The notes beneath the pieces were generated by a model. It had not been told where the DNA came from, did not search any database, and worked only from the letters and a program-made list of their open reading frames with translations. From NCBI GenBank assembly GCA_028280205.1, contig JANQME010000007.1, positions 1-20,464 on the forward strand: a stretch of DNA of 20,464 nucleotides, written 5' to 3'. The DNA comes from Longimicrobiales bacterium (lineage in GTDB: Bacteria > Gemmatimonadota > Gemmatimonadetes > Longimicrobiales > Gaopeijiaceae). Positions 1 to 7,106 of this stretch are shown one piece after another (within the stretch, counting starts at the first letter, position 1; the number at the start of each line of letters is the position of its first letter). A program made the position numbers and the translations under genes.

Positions 1-325
1 CATGGGCGGACCAGAGGATCGCGAACATGTCGCCGCCCATGCCCGTCATGTGGGGCTCGGTCACGTTCAGCACGGCCGCGGCCGCCACGGCCGCGTCCAC
101 GGCGTTGCCTCCGCGTCGCAGGATCTCGAGCGCGGTCGTGGTCGCGAGCGGCTGGCTCGTGGCCGCCACCCCGTTGGGAGCGTATACGGTCGAGCGTCCC
201 GACCGCGTGGCGGGACTGGTCACGGGGCCGGTCATCGGGGAACGCTCTTGAGCCGCGACGGGAGCCGGCTCACGGACGCCGAGGACGGCCATCGTGGTCA
301 GCGCGGCGAGGATGGAGAGACGCAT
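1..325 (-). CDS. Gamma-glutamyltranspeptidase family protein, N-terminal part (cut by window edge)
   Basis: The minus-strand frame opens with ATG at 325 and runs off the left edge without a stop, giving 108 residues. It starts with a likely signal peptide (MRLSILAAL... ending near PVAAQ), so the product is probably periplasmic or secreted. From about residue 48 it reads YAPNGVAATSQPLATTTALE, then ILRRGGNAVDAAVAAAAVLN, then VTEPHMTGMGGDMFA. This is the conserved N-terminal block of the gamma-glutamyltranspeptidase/acylase (Ntn-hydrolase) family, which hydrolyses or transfers gamma-glutamyl groups from glutathione and related amides. The autoprocessing threonine and catalytic subunit lie outside the window, so activity cannot be judged. 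No clear Shine-Dalgarno is visible. Family assignment is good; substrate is unknown. Confidence 0.85.
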   Translation of the reverse strand, partial: MRLSILAALTTMAVLGVREPAPVAAQERSPMTGPVTSPATRSGRSTVYAPNGVAATSQPLATTTALEILRRGGNAVDAAVAAAAVLNVTEPHMTGMGGDMFAILWSAH

Positions 326-397
326 GGGTGGGCCCACTTCGTTCGGGGGTGGGATCGCGCCGAGCGACCGGCCACGCGCGTGCAGGGCGCTGCGCTG

Positions 398-446
398 GTC
401 AACCGGGTCGCTCCGGGACGCCCGTCAATCGGGTCGCTCCGGGACG
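398..446. repeat. Short tandem direct repeat, 2 x 23 bp at 26-bp period
   Basis: The 23-bp unit GTCAAyCGGGTCGCTCCGGGACG occurs at 398-420 and 424-446 with one mismatch (C/T). The second copy covers the last codons and stop of the minus-strand metallo-hydrolase gene, and the first lies in the gap before the gamma-glutamyltranspeptidase gene. The period is not a multiple of three. It looks like a local duplication of the gene end rather than a functional site. Confidence 0.7.
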
Positions 447-1048
447 TGGACGGAGCGCGGGAAAGACTCCCGCAGTCGATCGATCTCCTCTTCGCCTCCG
501 TGCACGTCACCCCAGTGGATCGGGACGACGACCTCGGCCCGGCACGCCTCTCCGGCCCTCGCGGCGTCCTCCGCGCCCATCGTGTAGTGGCCCCCGATGG
601 GCAGGAAGGCCACGTCGCAGCGGATGCCGTGCATGGAGGGGAGGAAGTCGGTGTCTCCGGCGTGGTAGTACGTGACGCCGCCGACGGAGAAGACGTAGCC
701 GAGCCAGCCGTCCTCGGGCGTGTGGAACTTCTTCTCCACGTTGTGCGCCGGCACCGCGAGCACGTCGAAGCCGTCGAGCTGGAGCATGTCGCCCGGACGC
801 ATGAAGTGATCCGCGTCGTCGAGCTGCTTCTTCATCGTAACGGGCGCGATCAGGACGGTCTGCTCGCCGCGCACGCGGGCGATGTCGTCCTCCGAGAAGT
901 TGTCGTAGTGAGGATGAGTCAGAAGCACGAAGTCGGCCTCCGAGTCCTCGTCCACACGGAGCGGATCGACGTGGATCTCCAGGCCCTCCCGCCGGATTCG
1001 GACGGAGGAGCCACGGAACCACGTGATACCCTCGAGTGAATCGCTCAT
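425..1048 (-). CDS. MBL-fold metal-dependent hydrolase, UlaG-like (COG2220 type)
   Basis: The product has 207 residues, about the usual size for the small UlaG-like branch of the metallo-beta-lactamase fold. Visible motifs, in order, are the metal-site loop T-H-P-H-Y-D-N at residues 44-50, HAGDTD at 129-134, GGHYTMG around residue 154 and PIHWGD near residue 178. These would bind the active-site metals in the cytoplasm; no signal peptide is seen. The usual HxHxDH motif ends in Asn (N50) instead of His here, which may alter one metal site. The start at 1048 was chosen because homology begins right there (MSDSLEGITWFRG); longer upstream reading is low-complexity and lies in the gap shared with lon. 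The Shine-Dalgarno is weak. The gene ends 99 bp before the next minus-strand start and is divergent from lon. The substrate cannot be predicted. Confidence 0.85.
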   Translation of the reverse strand: MSDSLEGITWFRGSSVRIRREGLEIHVDPLRVDEDSEADFVLLTHPHYDNFSEDDIARVRGEQTVLIAPVTMKKQLDDADHFMRPGDMLQLDGFDVLAVPAHNVEKKFHTPEDGWLGYVFSVGGVTYYHAGDTDFLPSMHGIRCDVAFLPIGGHYTMGAEDAARAGEACRAEVVVPIHWGDVHGGEEEIDRLRESFPRSVHVPERPD

Positions 1049-1268
1049 GGCAGCCCCACCCCCGGTGGCGCGAGGAGGTACGAGGTGCCAAGCTAACGGG
1101 CGCCGCCGGGGCGAAAAAGTGGCGCGACCCCGAGTACGGACGGGCGCCAGATTGGCAGTGGATCCTGCGAAACCGGCATGAATCCGGCCTTTCGGGCTGG
1201 CAAGGATCGTGCACTCGTCGGGTCTTCCGGCGCTCATCAACCGGGTACCCTCCCGCAATCGGTCCACA
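1049..1268. other. Divergent intergenic region between the MBL hydrolase and lon
   Basis: This 220-bp gap must hold the promoters of both genes, but I see no convincing -35/-10 pair, CIRCE element or HAIR (HspR) inverted repeat. There is a small hairpin at 1184-1200 (CCGGCC, loop TTTCG, GGCTGG, one G-T pair) in the presumed lon leader. A TTGGCA at about 1153 resembles a -35 box but has no matching -10. Confidence 0.4.
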
Positions 1269-4022
1269 ATGAGTGACGAATCGAAGAACGCCGGAGCAAC
1301 CAAATTGTCCGAATCCGAACGGGCCCCCGGCGACGATGAAGCGACGGCCGAGGGCCAGGAGATCGAAGCCCCGATGGCCGATCGATTCACCTTGCCTGTA
1401 CTGCCCCTGCGTGACACCGTGGTCTACCCCGGCGTGGCCGTGCCGATCTCGGCCGGACGACCCGGTACGGTGGAAGCGGTCCAGGAGGCGCTGGACGCCG
1501 ACCGGCGGCTGTTCGCCGTGGCCCAGCGCGAGAACGTGGACGACCCGGCCCCCGAGTATCTCTACTCGGTGGGAACCGTCGTCCGGATCATCCAGACCCA
1601 CCGCGTTCGCGGAGGCGTACAGCTCCTCGTGCAGGGCGAAGGACGTGCGCAGGCCCTCTCCTACGATCAGGAAGGGCAGTCCATGCTCAACGCGGTGCTG
1701 CTCGACATGGAGACGCACCCGCCGCGGGATCCGGCCGATCCCGCGTTCCAGGCGCTCGACGGGGAGCTGCGCGACCGTGCGGCGGAGCTGGGCACCCGCC
1801 GGGGCGTCCCCGCGGAGGCGCTGAACCAGCTCATCCAGGGCGTCGACGAGCCCGGGCCGTTTGCCGATCTCGTGGCCTTCTACCTCGAGCTCGAGACGCC
1901 CGACAAACAGCAGCTACTGGAGCTGCTCGACGACGAGGAGCGCATGCGTGCGTGCCTCCTGGCGGTCGAGCGGGAGCTCGCGCGGATCGATGCCCAGGAA
2001 GACATCCAGGCCAAGGTTCAGTCGGAGCTGGGCGAGCGGCAGAGGGAGATGCTGCTGCGCGAGCAGCTCAAGGCGATCCAGAAGGAGCTCGGTGAGGAGG
2101 AGGAGCGCGACGACGTCGAGGAGATGCGCGCCCGTCTGGAGGAGCTCGAGCTGGACGAGGAGCAGCGCTCCGAGGTCGACCGGGAGCTCCGACGCCTGGA
2201 GCGCACGAGCCCACAGTCGGCCGAGTATCAGGTCATTCGCACCTTCCTGGAGTGGGTGACCGAGCTGCCGTGGAACGAGCGCAGCGAGGAGAAGATCGAT
2301 CTCTCGGTCGCCGAGCGGATCCTCGACGACGACCACTACGGTCTCGAGGACGTGAAGGACCGAGTCCTCGAGTTCCTCGCCGTGCGCAAGCTCGCCCTCG
2401 ATCGCGCTCGGGAAGAAGAAGAGGATGAGGAGGGCGACGCGGACGCCTCCAACGGCTCCCCCCCGGAGAGCACCGCCGACGAGGTGTCGGAGGAGCGCTC
2501 GTCGGCCGCCGATCGGGTAACCGCGGGCCGGGGTCCGATCCTCCTCTTCGTGGGGCCGCCCGGCGTCGGAAAGACGTCGATCGCGAAGTCGATCGCCCGA
2601 TCCCTCGGGCGCGAGTACGTGCGGATCTCGCTCGGCGGGGCCCGGGACGAGGCGGACATCCGGGGGCACCGGCGCACCTACGTGGGTGCCATGCCGGGCC
2701 GGATCATCCAGGGGATGAGGCAGGCGAAGAGCAAGAACCCGGTCTTCCTCCTCGACGAGGTCGACAAGCTCGGCGTCTCTTATCAGGGCGATCCGAGCTC
2801 GGCGCTCCTCGAGGTCCTCGACCCGGCGCAGAATTCGACGTTCGTGGACCACTACCTCGGGATCCCGTTCGACCTTTCCGAGGTGCTCTTCGTCGCGACC
2901 GCGAACTACCTCGACCGCATCCCCGGTCCGCTCCTGGATCGGATGGAGCGCGTCGACTTCGCCGGGTACACCGAGACCGAGAAGCTGGAGATCGTGAAGC
3001 GCTACCTCCTCAAGCGGCAGCGGAAGGAGAACAGCCTGGAGGAGCACGAGTTCACGATGACGGACGAGGCCATCCTCACGATCGTGCAGAAGTACACCCG
3101 CGAGGCGGGCGTGCGGCAGGTCGAGCGCGAGGTGGGCAAGCTGGCGCGCAAGGTCGCGCGCCGGATCGCGGGTGGGAAGCTCGAGAAGATCGAGGCGACG
3201 CCCGACGACGTGCGCGAGCTGCTGGGCCGACCGCGCGTGCACCCCGAGCATATGGCGGACGAGGACATGCTCGGAGTCGCGACCGGGATGTTCTACACCC
3301 CGATGGGCGGGGACATCATGTTCGTCGAGGCCAGCGTGATGCCCGGCGAGGGCGGCTTCGTGCTCACCGGCCAGCTCGGCGACGTCATGAAGGAGTCCGG
3401 TCGGGCGGCGCTCACCTTCGCCAAGGCGAACGCGGACCGTCTCGGCATCCCCGAGGATGCGCTGCAGAAGCGCGAGGTACACATCCACGTGCCGGCGGGG
3501 GCGATTCCGAAGGACGGACCGTCGGCCGGGATCACCATGGCCACGGCGCTGGTCTCCATCGTCTCGGGGCGGAAGGTCCGCCGAGACGTCTCCATGACCG
3601 GCGAGCTCACGCTCACGGGCCGGGTTCTCCCGATCGGGGGCGTGAAGGAGAAGGTGCTGGGTGCCGTGCGTGCGGGCATCCGCGAGATCATCCTGCCGGT
3701 CGACAACGAGGCCGACATCGAGGACATCCCGAAGGACGTCCGCGAGCAAGTCACCTTCCACCTGGCCGAGACGCTCGACGACGTCATCGAGGTCGCGCTC
3801 GCGAACGGGGTGAAGCGTCCCCGCGGCTCCAAGAAGGTCGCGGTCGCGGGGGAGGGGGACGACGGAGACGGAAGGTCGGCCCCCGGGAACGGGTCCGACG
3901 GGAAGAAGAAGTCTGCCGCGAGAAAGACGCCGGCGACGAAGAGGAAGCCGGTGGCGAAGAAGCCGGCCGCGAGCAAGAAGGCCGCGCGCAAGCGCACCCG
4001 GGAGAAGGCCTCGAAGGAGTGA
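1269..4022 (+). CDS. lon: ATP-dependent Lon protease with acidic linker and basic C-terminal tail
   Basis: This 917-residue Lon degrades misfolded and regulatory proteins in the cytoplasm using ATP. The N-terminal LON substrate-binding domain starts near residue 38 (FTLPVLPLRDTVVYPG). A charged helical or coiled-coil region follows, then the AAA+ module with Walker A GPPGVGKTS at 429-437 and Walker B VFLLDEVDKLG. The C-terminal peptidase domain carries the Ser-Lys dyad: Ser752 in PKDGPSAGI and Lys793 in GGVKEK. Two oddities raise its length above the roughly 780-820 residues common in the family: a low-complexity acidic insert at about 382-420 just before the AAA+ core, and a tail of about 60 residues rich in Lys, Ala, Arg and Pro. 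ATG 1269 has no clear Shine-Dalgarno. An in-frame GTG at 1209 with an AAGGA only 2 bp upstream is an alternative that would add 20 residues. The gene ends 3 bp from the end of selD on the other strand. Confidence 0.97.
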   Translation: MSDESKNAGATKLSESERAPGDDEATAEGQEIEAPMADRFTLPVLPLRDTVVYPGVAVPISAGRPGTVEAVQEALDADRRLFAVAQRENVDDPAPEYLYSVGTVVRIIQTHRVRGGVQLLVQGEGRAQALSYDQEGQSMLNAVLLDMETHPPRDPADPAFQALDGELRDRAAELGTRRGVPAEALNQLIQGVDEPGPFADLVAFYLELETPDKQQLLELLDDEERMRACLLAVERELARIDAQEDIQAKVQSELGERQREMLLREQLKAIQKELGEEEERDDVEEMRARLEELELDEEQRSEVDRELRRLERTSPQSAEYQVIRTFLEWVTELPWNERSEEKIDLSVAERILDDDHYGLEDVKDRVLEFLAVRKLALDRAREEEEDEEGDADASNGSPPESTADEVSEERSSAADRVTAGRGPILLFVGPPGVGKTSIAKSIARSLGREYVRISLGGARDEADIRGHRRTYVGAMPGRIIQGMRQAKSKNPVFLLDEVDKLGVSYQGDPSSALLEVLDPAQNSTFVDHYLGIPFDLSEVLFVATANYLDRIPGPLLDRMERVDFAGYTETEKLEIVKRYLLKRQRKENSLEEHEFTMTDEAILTIVQKYTREAGVRQVEREVGKLARKVARRIAGGKLEKIEATPDDVRELLGRPRVHPEHMADEDMLGVATGMFYTPMGGDIMFVEASVMPGEGGFVLTGQLGDVMKESGRAALTFAKANADRLGIPEDALQKREVHIHVPAGAIPKDGPSAGITMATALVSIVSGRKVRRDVSMTGELTLTGRVLPIGGVKEKVLGAVRAGIREIILPVDNEADIEDIPKDVREQVTFHLAETLDDVIEVALANGVKRPRGSKKVAVAGEGDDGDGRSAPGNGSDGKKKSAARKTPATKRKPVAKKPAASKKAARKRTREKASKE

Positions 4023-4025
4023 CGC

Positions 4026-5087
4026 TCAGTCGACCTGGATCGTTCCGGCCTCGCCGTCGGTCACCTCGCCGACCACGGCGGCGGCCGGGGTCGTGCCCTC
4101 CAGCTCGGCGAGGAGCGCTTCGAGCCCGTCGGGCGCCACGCTGAGCAGCAGACCTCCCGACGTCTGGGCGTCCGCGAGGAGGGTCCGGGCGACCGGATCG
4201 ACTTCGTCGGAGAAGGAGACGGCAGGCGCCAGATCCTCGACGTTGCGCTTCGTGCCCCCGGGAACGTGACCCTCCGCAGCCAGCTCGCGCGCGTCGGGGA
4301 GGAGCGGGACGGCCCGCGCGTCTACGACCGCGGAACAGCCGGACGCGCGCAGCATGCCTCGTAGATGGCCGAGCAGGCCGAAGCCGGTCACGTCCGTGGC
4401 CGCGCGGACGCCCGCCCCGAGCATGGCGGCGGCGGCCGTATCGTTGAGTGTCGCCATGACCTCGACGGTCCGTTCGATCGCCTCGGGGCTCGCGGCTCCG
4501 GCCTTGATCGCGGTCGCGACGACCCCGGAGCCGATCGGCTTCGTGAGCACCAGCCGATCGCCGGGACGGGCGGCCGCGTTGGTCACCATCTGCCCGGGAT
4601 GCACCTCACCGACCGCCACGAGCCCGTACTTCGGCTCGACGTCGTCGATCGAATGCCCGCCGAGCGTGGGGACGCCCGCCCGACGAGCGACCTCGCTGCC
4701 TCCCCTCAGAATCTCCTCGAGGATCCCGTCGTCGAGCAGTGAGCGCGGGAAGCCCACCAGATTCAGCACGAAGAGCGGGCGAGCTCCCATGGCGTAGATG
4801 TCCGAGAGGGCATTGGCGGCCGCGATCCGTCCGAAGTCGAAGGGATCGTCGACGACCGGTGTGAAGAAGTCGGCCGTGACGACGAGCGCGCGCTCGTCGG
4901 AGAGACGATACACGGCGGCGTCGTCCCCCGTCTCGTGACCGACGAGGGCGTTCGGATCATCGACCGGCACCACGTGGCGCAGAACCTGCGCGAGCTCGGA
5001 CATGCCGAGCTTGCAGGCTCAGCCGGCCCCGTGGCTGAGCTGGGACAGCCGGATCTCAGGCCGGCGGTCCCTCGGCTCGTTCGCCAT
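4026..5087 (-). CDS. selD: Selenide, water dikinase (selenophosphate synthetase), a selenoprotein with Sec23
   Basis: SelD makes selenophosphate from selenide and ATP, the selenium donor for Sec-tRNA. The gene is read here as one 353-residue protein through an in-frame UGA at 5021-5019. The sequence around it, RLSQLSHGAG-U-ACKLG, matches the SelD active-site segment (GCGCK in Escherichia coli), with the UGA at the catalytic Cys/Sec and Lys26 three residues on. Downstream are the ATP/Mg segments TGDDAAVY, VVTADFFTPVVDDPFDFGRI and AAANALSDIYAMG, typical of the family. The start is ATG at 5087, preceded by a good Shine-Dalgarno (GGAGAGGAG), and total length matches known SelD. Starting instead at the Met after the UGA (5003) would lose the catalytic residue. 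A SECIS-like hairpin follows the UGA. It is convergent with lon and divergent from the SirB1-like gene. Sec-containing SelD is known in other bacteria. Confidence 0.95.
4986..5016 (-). promoter_or_regulatory. Putative bacterial SECIS element of selD
   Basis: Immediately after the UGA (5021-5019) the selD message can fold into a hairpin. The outer stem is CUGC/GCAG (5016-5013 with 4989-4986). After a small asymmetric internal loop comes a perfect 7-bp inner stem AGCUCGG/CCGAGCU (5011-5005 with 4999-4993), capped by a 5-nt loop CAUGU. The loop begins 14 nt after the UGA and its G is at +18, near the short end of the spacing known for bacterial SECIS elements that bind SelB. It lies within coding sequence, as expected in bacteria. 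Confidence 0.75.
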
Positions 5088-5098
5088 CCGTCTCCTCT

Positions 5099-5142
5099 CC
5101 AGGGCGGAAACCATTGGGCTCCAGGGCGGAAACCATTGGGCA
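5099..5142. repeat. Tandem 22-bp direct repeat in the selD leader / divergent promoter region
   Basis: The unit CCAGGGCGGAAACCATTGGG plus CT or CA occurs at 5099-5120 and 5121-5142, identical except for the last base. It sits just upstream of the selD Shine-Dalgarno (5090-5098 region, minus strand) and between selD and the divergent SirB1-like gene. It could be a recent slippage duplication or a two-copy binding site in DNA or leader RNA. Confidence 0.8.
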
Positions 5143-5193
5143 GATACGGGTAGACCCCGCGGAAGGAAAGTAACCCGATCGTTCTGCCAAACC

Positions 5194-6051
5194 TTGAGTC
5201 CGCTCCAGCGATCCCCCCGCCATCTCTTCGCCGACGAGATCGCGCGCTCCGAGTCCGACATGGACCTCGCGAGGGCCGCACTCCTCGTCGCGAAGGAGGA
5301 GTATCCTCAGCTCTCCGTAGAGCTGTACCGCGCTCGCCTCGATCAGGTGGCCGAGGAGGTGAAGGACCGACTCGCGAACGAGACCGCACCGCTCGTCGTT
5401 CTGGACGAGGTGATCCAGACGCTCTACGGGCGGCGGAAGCTGCGAGGCAATCGGGATTCGTACTACGACCCCCGGAACTCCTTCCTCAACGACGTCCTCG
5501 ATCGGGGCGTGGGGATTCCGCTCACCCTGGGGATCGTCGTCCTCGAGATCGGGTGGCGCCTGCGCCTGCCCTTGGAGGGCGTGAACTTCCCCGGCCACTT
5601 CCTCGTGCGGTACGCGGGCTCGGAGGTGCGACTTCTGATCGATCCGTTCGACAACGGGAAGATCCGCTTCGAGGACGAGGCGCAGGAGCTGCTCGATCAG
5701 GGCTACGGCGGTACGGTGTCGCTCAAGAAGGCGTATCTGCGTCCCGCCTCGAAGCGCGACATGCTGATACGCCTGCTCACGAATCTGAAGGGGATCTACA
5801 CGCGGATCGGGGACGACCGGCGCGCGCTGGCCGTGGTGGAGCGGTTGCTCATGATCCGTCCGACCGCTCCGGTCGAGAGCCGATCCCGCGGCCTGCTGCT
5901 CGCCCGGCTCGGCCGACACGAGGAAGCCGCCCGCCAGTTGGAGGCGTACCTGCGCGTGTGTCCGAGCGCCCAGGACCGCGAGGGCGTCCAGGAGATCCTG
6001 CGCGAGCTCCGGTCGGGTACGTACCAGGCCCGCGAGGGCGGGCTGGAGTGA
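5194..6051 (+). CDS. SirB1-type transglutaminase-like / TPR protein (UPF0162 family)
   Basis: The product has about 285 residues. The N-terminal half matches the SirB1/UPF0162 transglutaminase-like fold: LARAALLVAKEEYPQLSVE, SFLNDVLDRGVGIPLTLGIV, then GVNFPGHFLVRY and LIDPFDNG. The His (GHF) and Asp (DPF) of a transglutaminase triad are present, but no Cys is seen at the expected place, so it is probably non-catalytic. The C-terminal third (from about residue 190) has two TPR-like helical pairs (LLTNLKGIYTRIGDDRRALAV; GLLLARLGRHEEAARQLEAY). No signal peptide is seen. The start is uncertain: family similarity (HLFADEIARSESDMDL) extends upstream of the ATG at 5260, so I use the in-frame TTG at 5194, though neither has a clear Shine-Dalgarno. 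It is followed after 10 bp by ygfZ, suggesting an operon. The cellular role of the family is poorly defined. Confidence 0.8.
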   Translation: MSPLQRSPRHLFADEIARSESDMDLARAALLVAKEEYPQLSVELYRARLDQVAEEVKDRLANETAPLVVLDEVIQTLYGRRKLRGNRDSYYDPRNSFLNDVLDRGVGIPLTLGIVVLEIGWRLRLPLEGVNFPGHFLVRYAGSEVRLLIDPFDNGKIRFEDEAQELLDQGYGGTVSLKKAYLRPASKRDMLIRLLTNLKGIYTRIGDDRRALAVVERLLMIRPTAPVESRSRGLLLARLGRHEEAARQLEAYLRVCPSAQDREGVQEILRELRSGTYQAREGGLE

Positions 6052-6061
6052 GCCGGGCGGA

Positions 6062-7090
6062 GTGAGCAGCGAGCGCCCGACGGACGGGGCCGCGGAGGCC
6101 GTGGGGTATGAGGCCGCCACGAACGGCGCCGCCCTCTTCGATCGGACGGCGCGCACCCGCCTCCGGGTCTCGGGCCGGGCTCCCGGGCAGATGCTGAACG
6201 GGATCCTCACCGGCGTCATCCCTGCCGCCCCCCGGGTCGTCGAGGACGGGGTACTCGAGGGTGTCGCGACGTACCACGCGGTCCTGACCCCCAAGGGCAA
6301 GATGATCTCGGACCTCACGGTCCTCTTGCTCGGCGACGAGAGCGAGCCGGGCTTCCTCCTGGACGTGCCGGAGGCCGGGCGCGACGGTCTGCTCGAGCAT
6401 CTGGGCAAGTTCGTGCCCCCGCGCTTCGCCGCCGTGGAGGACGTCTCCGACGACGTCGGGTGCTTCGCGGTCGTGGGACCCGATGCCGCCGGCCTCCTCG
6501 CCCGACTCGCGCTCGGGCTGAGGGTCGAGCCCGATCGGCTGGCGTCCGAGCCCGAGGGCGCGTGGCATGCGGTCGGTGAGCCGGGCAGCGCCCTCGTCGT
6601 GATGCGTACGGAGGAGGTGTGGCCGCCGGCGTGGAGCATCTACGGGCCCACGGAGGCCGTCGCGGCGCTCCGACGTGCGCTGGTCGGTGCGGGCGCGAAG
6701 CAGGCGGACTTAGGCGCGTGGGAGACCCTCCGCGTGGAGGCGGGTCGACCGGCGTTCGGGATCGACATGGACGAGGCCACGTTCCCCCCGGAGGCCGGCA
6801 TCGTCGAGCGCGCGATCGACCCCGGGAAGGGGTGCTACACGGGCCAGGAGGTCATCGTGCGCATCCGCGATCGCGGACACGTGAACCGGAACCTCCGCCG
6901 GCTGGAGCCGGGGGACGCGCCGGTGCCCGCCCGAGGGACGGAGCTCCTGGCGGTCGATTCGGAGAAGGTCGTCGGCTCGGTAACCTCCGCCGTCCGCTCC
7001 CCGCGACGGGGGGGGACCCTCGCGCTCGCCTGGGTGCGTCGCGGGGTCGAACGGGTCCGGCTCGACGGCCGGGTCGTCGACGTCTGCTGA
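6062..7090 (+). CDS. ygfZ: YgfZ/GcvT-domain tetrahydrofolate-binding protein, Fe-S cluster repair or assembly
   Basis: This 342-residue protein is of the YgfZ (IBA57) family, which is related to the glycine-cleavage T protein and helps assemble or repair Fe-S clusters in enzymes such as MiaB and radical-SAM proteins. The diagnostic motif KGCYTGQEVIVR is present with Cys258, followed by RDRGHVNRNLRRL. The N-terminal part (ALFDRTARTRLRVSGRAPGQ and YHAVLTPKGKMISDLTVL) matches the GcvT-like folate-binding fold. The start is GTG at 6062 in GGGCGGA-GTG; another GGAG lies 12 bp upstream. It is spaced 10 bp from the SirB1-like gene and probably co-transcribed with it. Its end is 16 bp from the end of the convergent selenoprotein gene. 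Confidence 0.92.
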   Translation: MSSERPTDGAAEAVGYEAATNGAALFDRTARTRLRVSGRAPGQMLNGILTGVIPAAPRVVEDGVLEGVATYHAVLTPKGKMISDLTVLLLGDESEPGFLLDVPEAGRDGLLEHLGKFVPPRFAAVEDVSDDVGCFAVVGPDAAGLLARLALGLRVEPDRLASEPEGAWHAVGEPGSALVVMRTEEVWPPAWSIYGPTEAVAALRRALVGAGAKQADLGAWETLRVEAGRPAFGIDMDEATFPPEAGIVERAIDPGKGCYTGQEVIVRIRDRGHVNRNLRRLEPGDAPVPARGTELLAVDSEKVVGSVTSAVRSPRRGGTLALAWVRRGVERVRLDGRVVDVC

Positions 7091-7106
7091 CGTAGCCCGG
7101 GGCAGC

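Noticed and set aside
398..446. CRISPR-like or integration-site repeat
   Set aside because: Only two copies with a 3-bp spacer; no array, no cas genes, no integrase or tRNA nearby.
1151..1170. Possible sigma-54 promoter (TGGCA...TGC) upstream of lon
   Set aside because: The spacing between GG and GC is one base longer than the strict sigma-54 requirement, and the -12 part lacks the usual TTGC.
1914..3761. Long minus-strand open frame antisense to lon
   Set aside because: Leu/Val/Asp/His-rich mirror translation with no family motif; lon on the other strand is unambiguous.
5019..5021. Taking selD to start at the Met codon at 5003, after the UGA
   Set aside because: It would remove the catalytic residue and Lys26; the upstream frame carries the conserved SelD motif and a good ribosome-binding site before ATG 5087.
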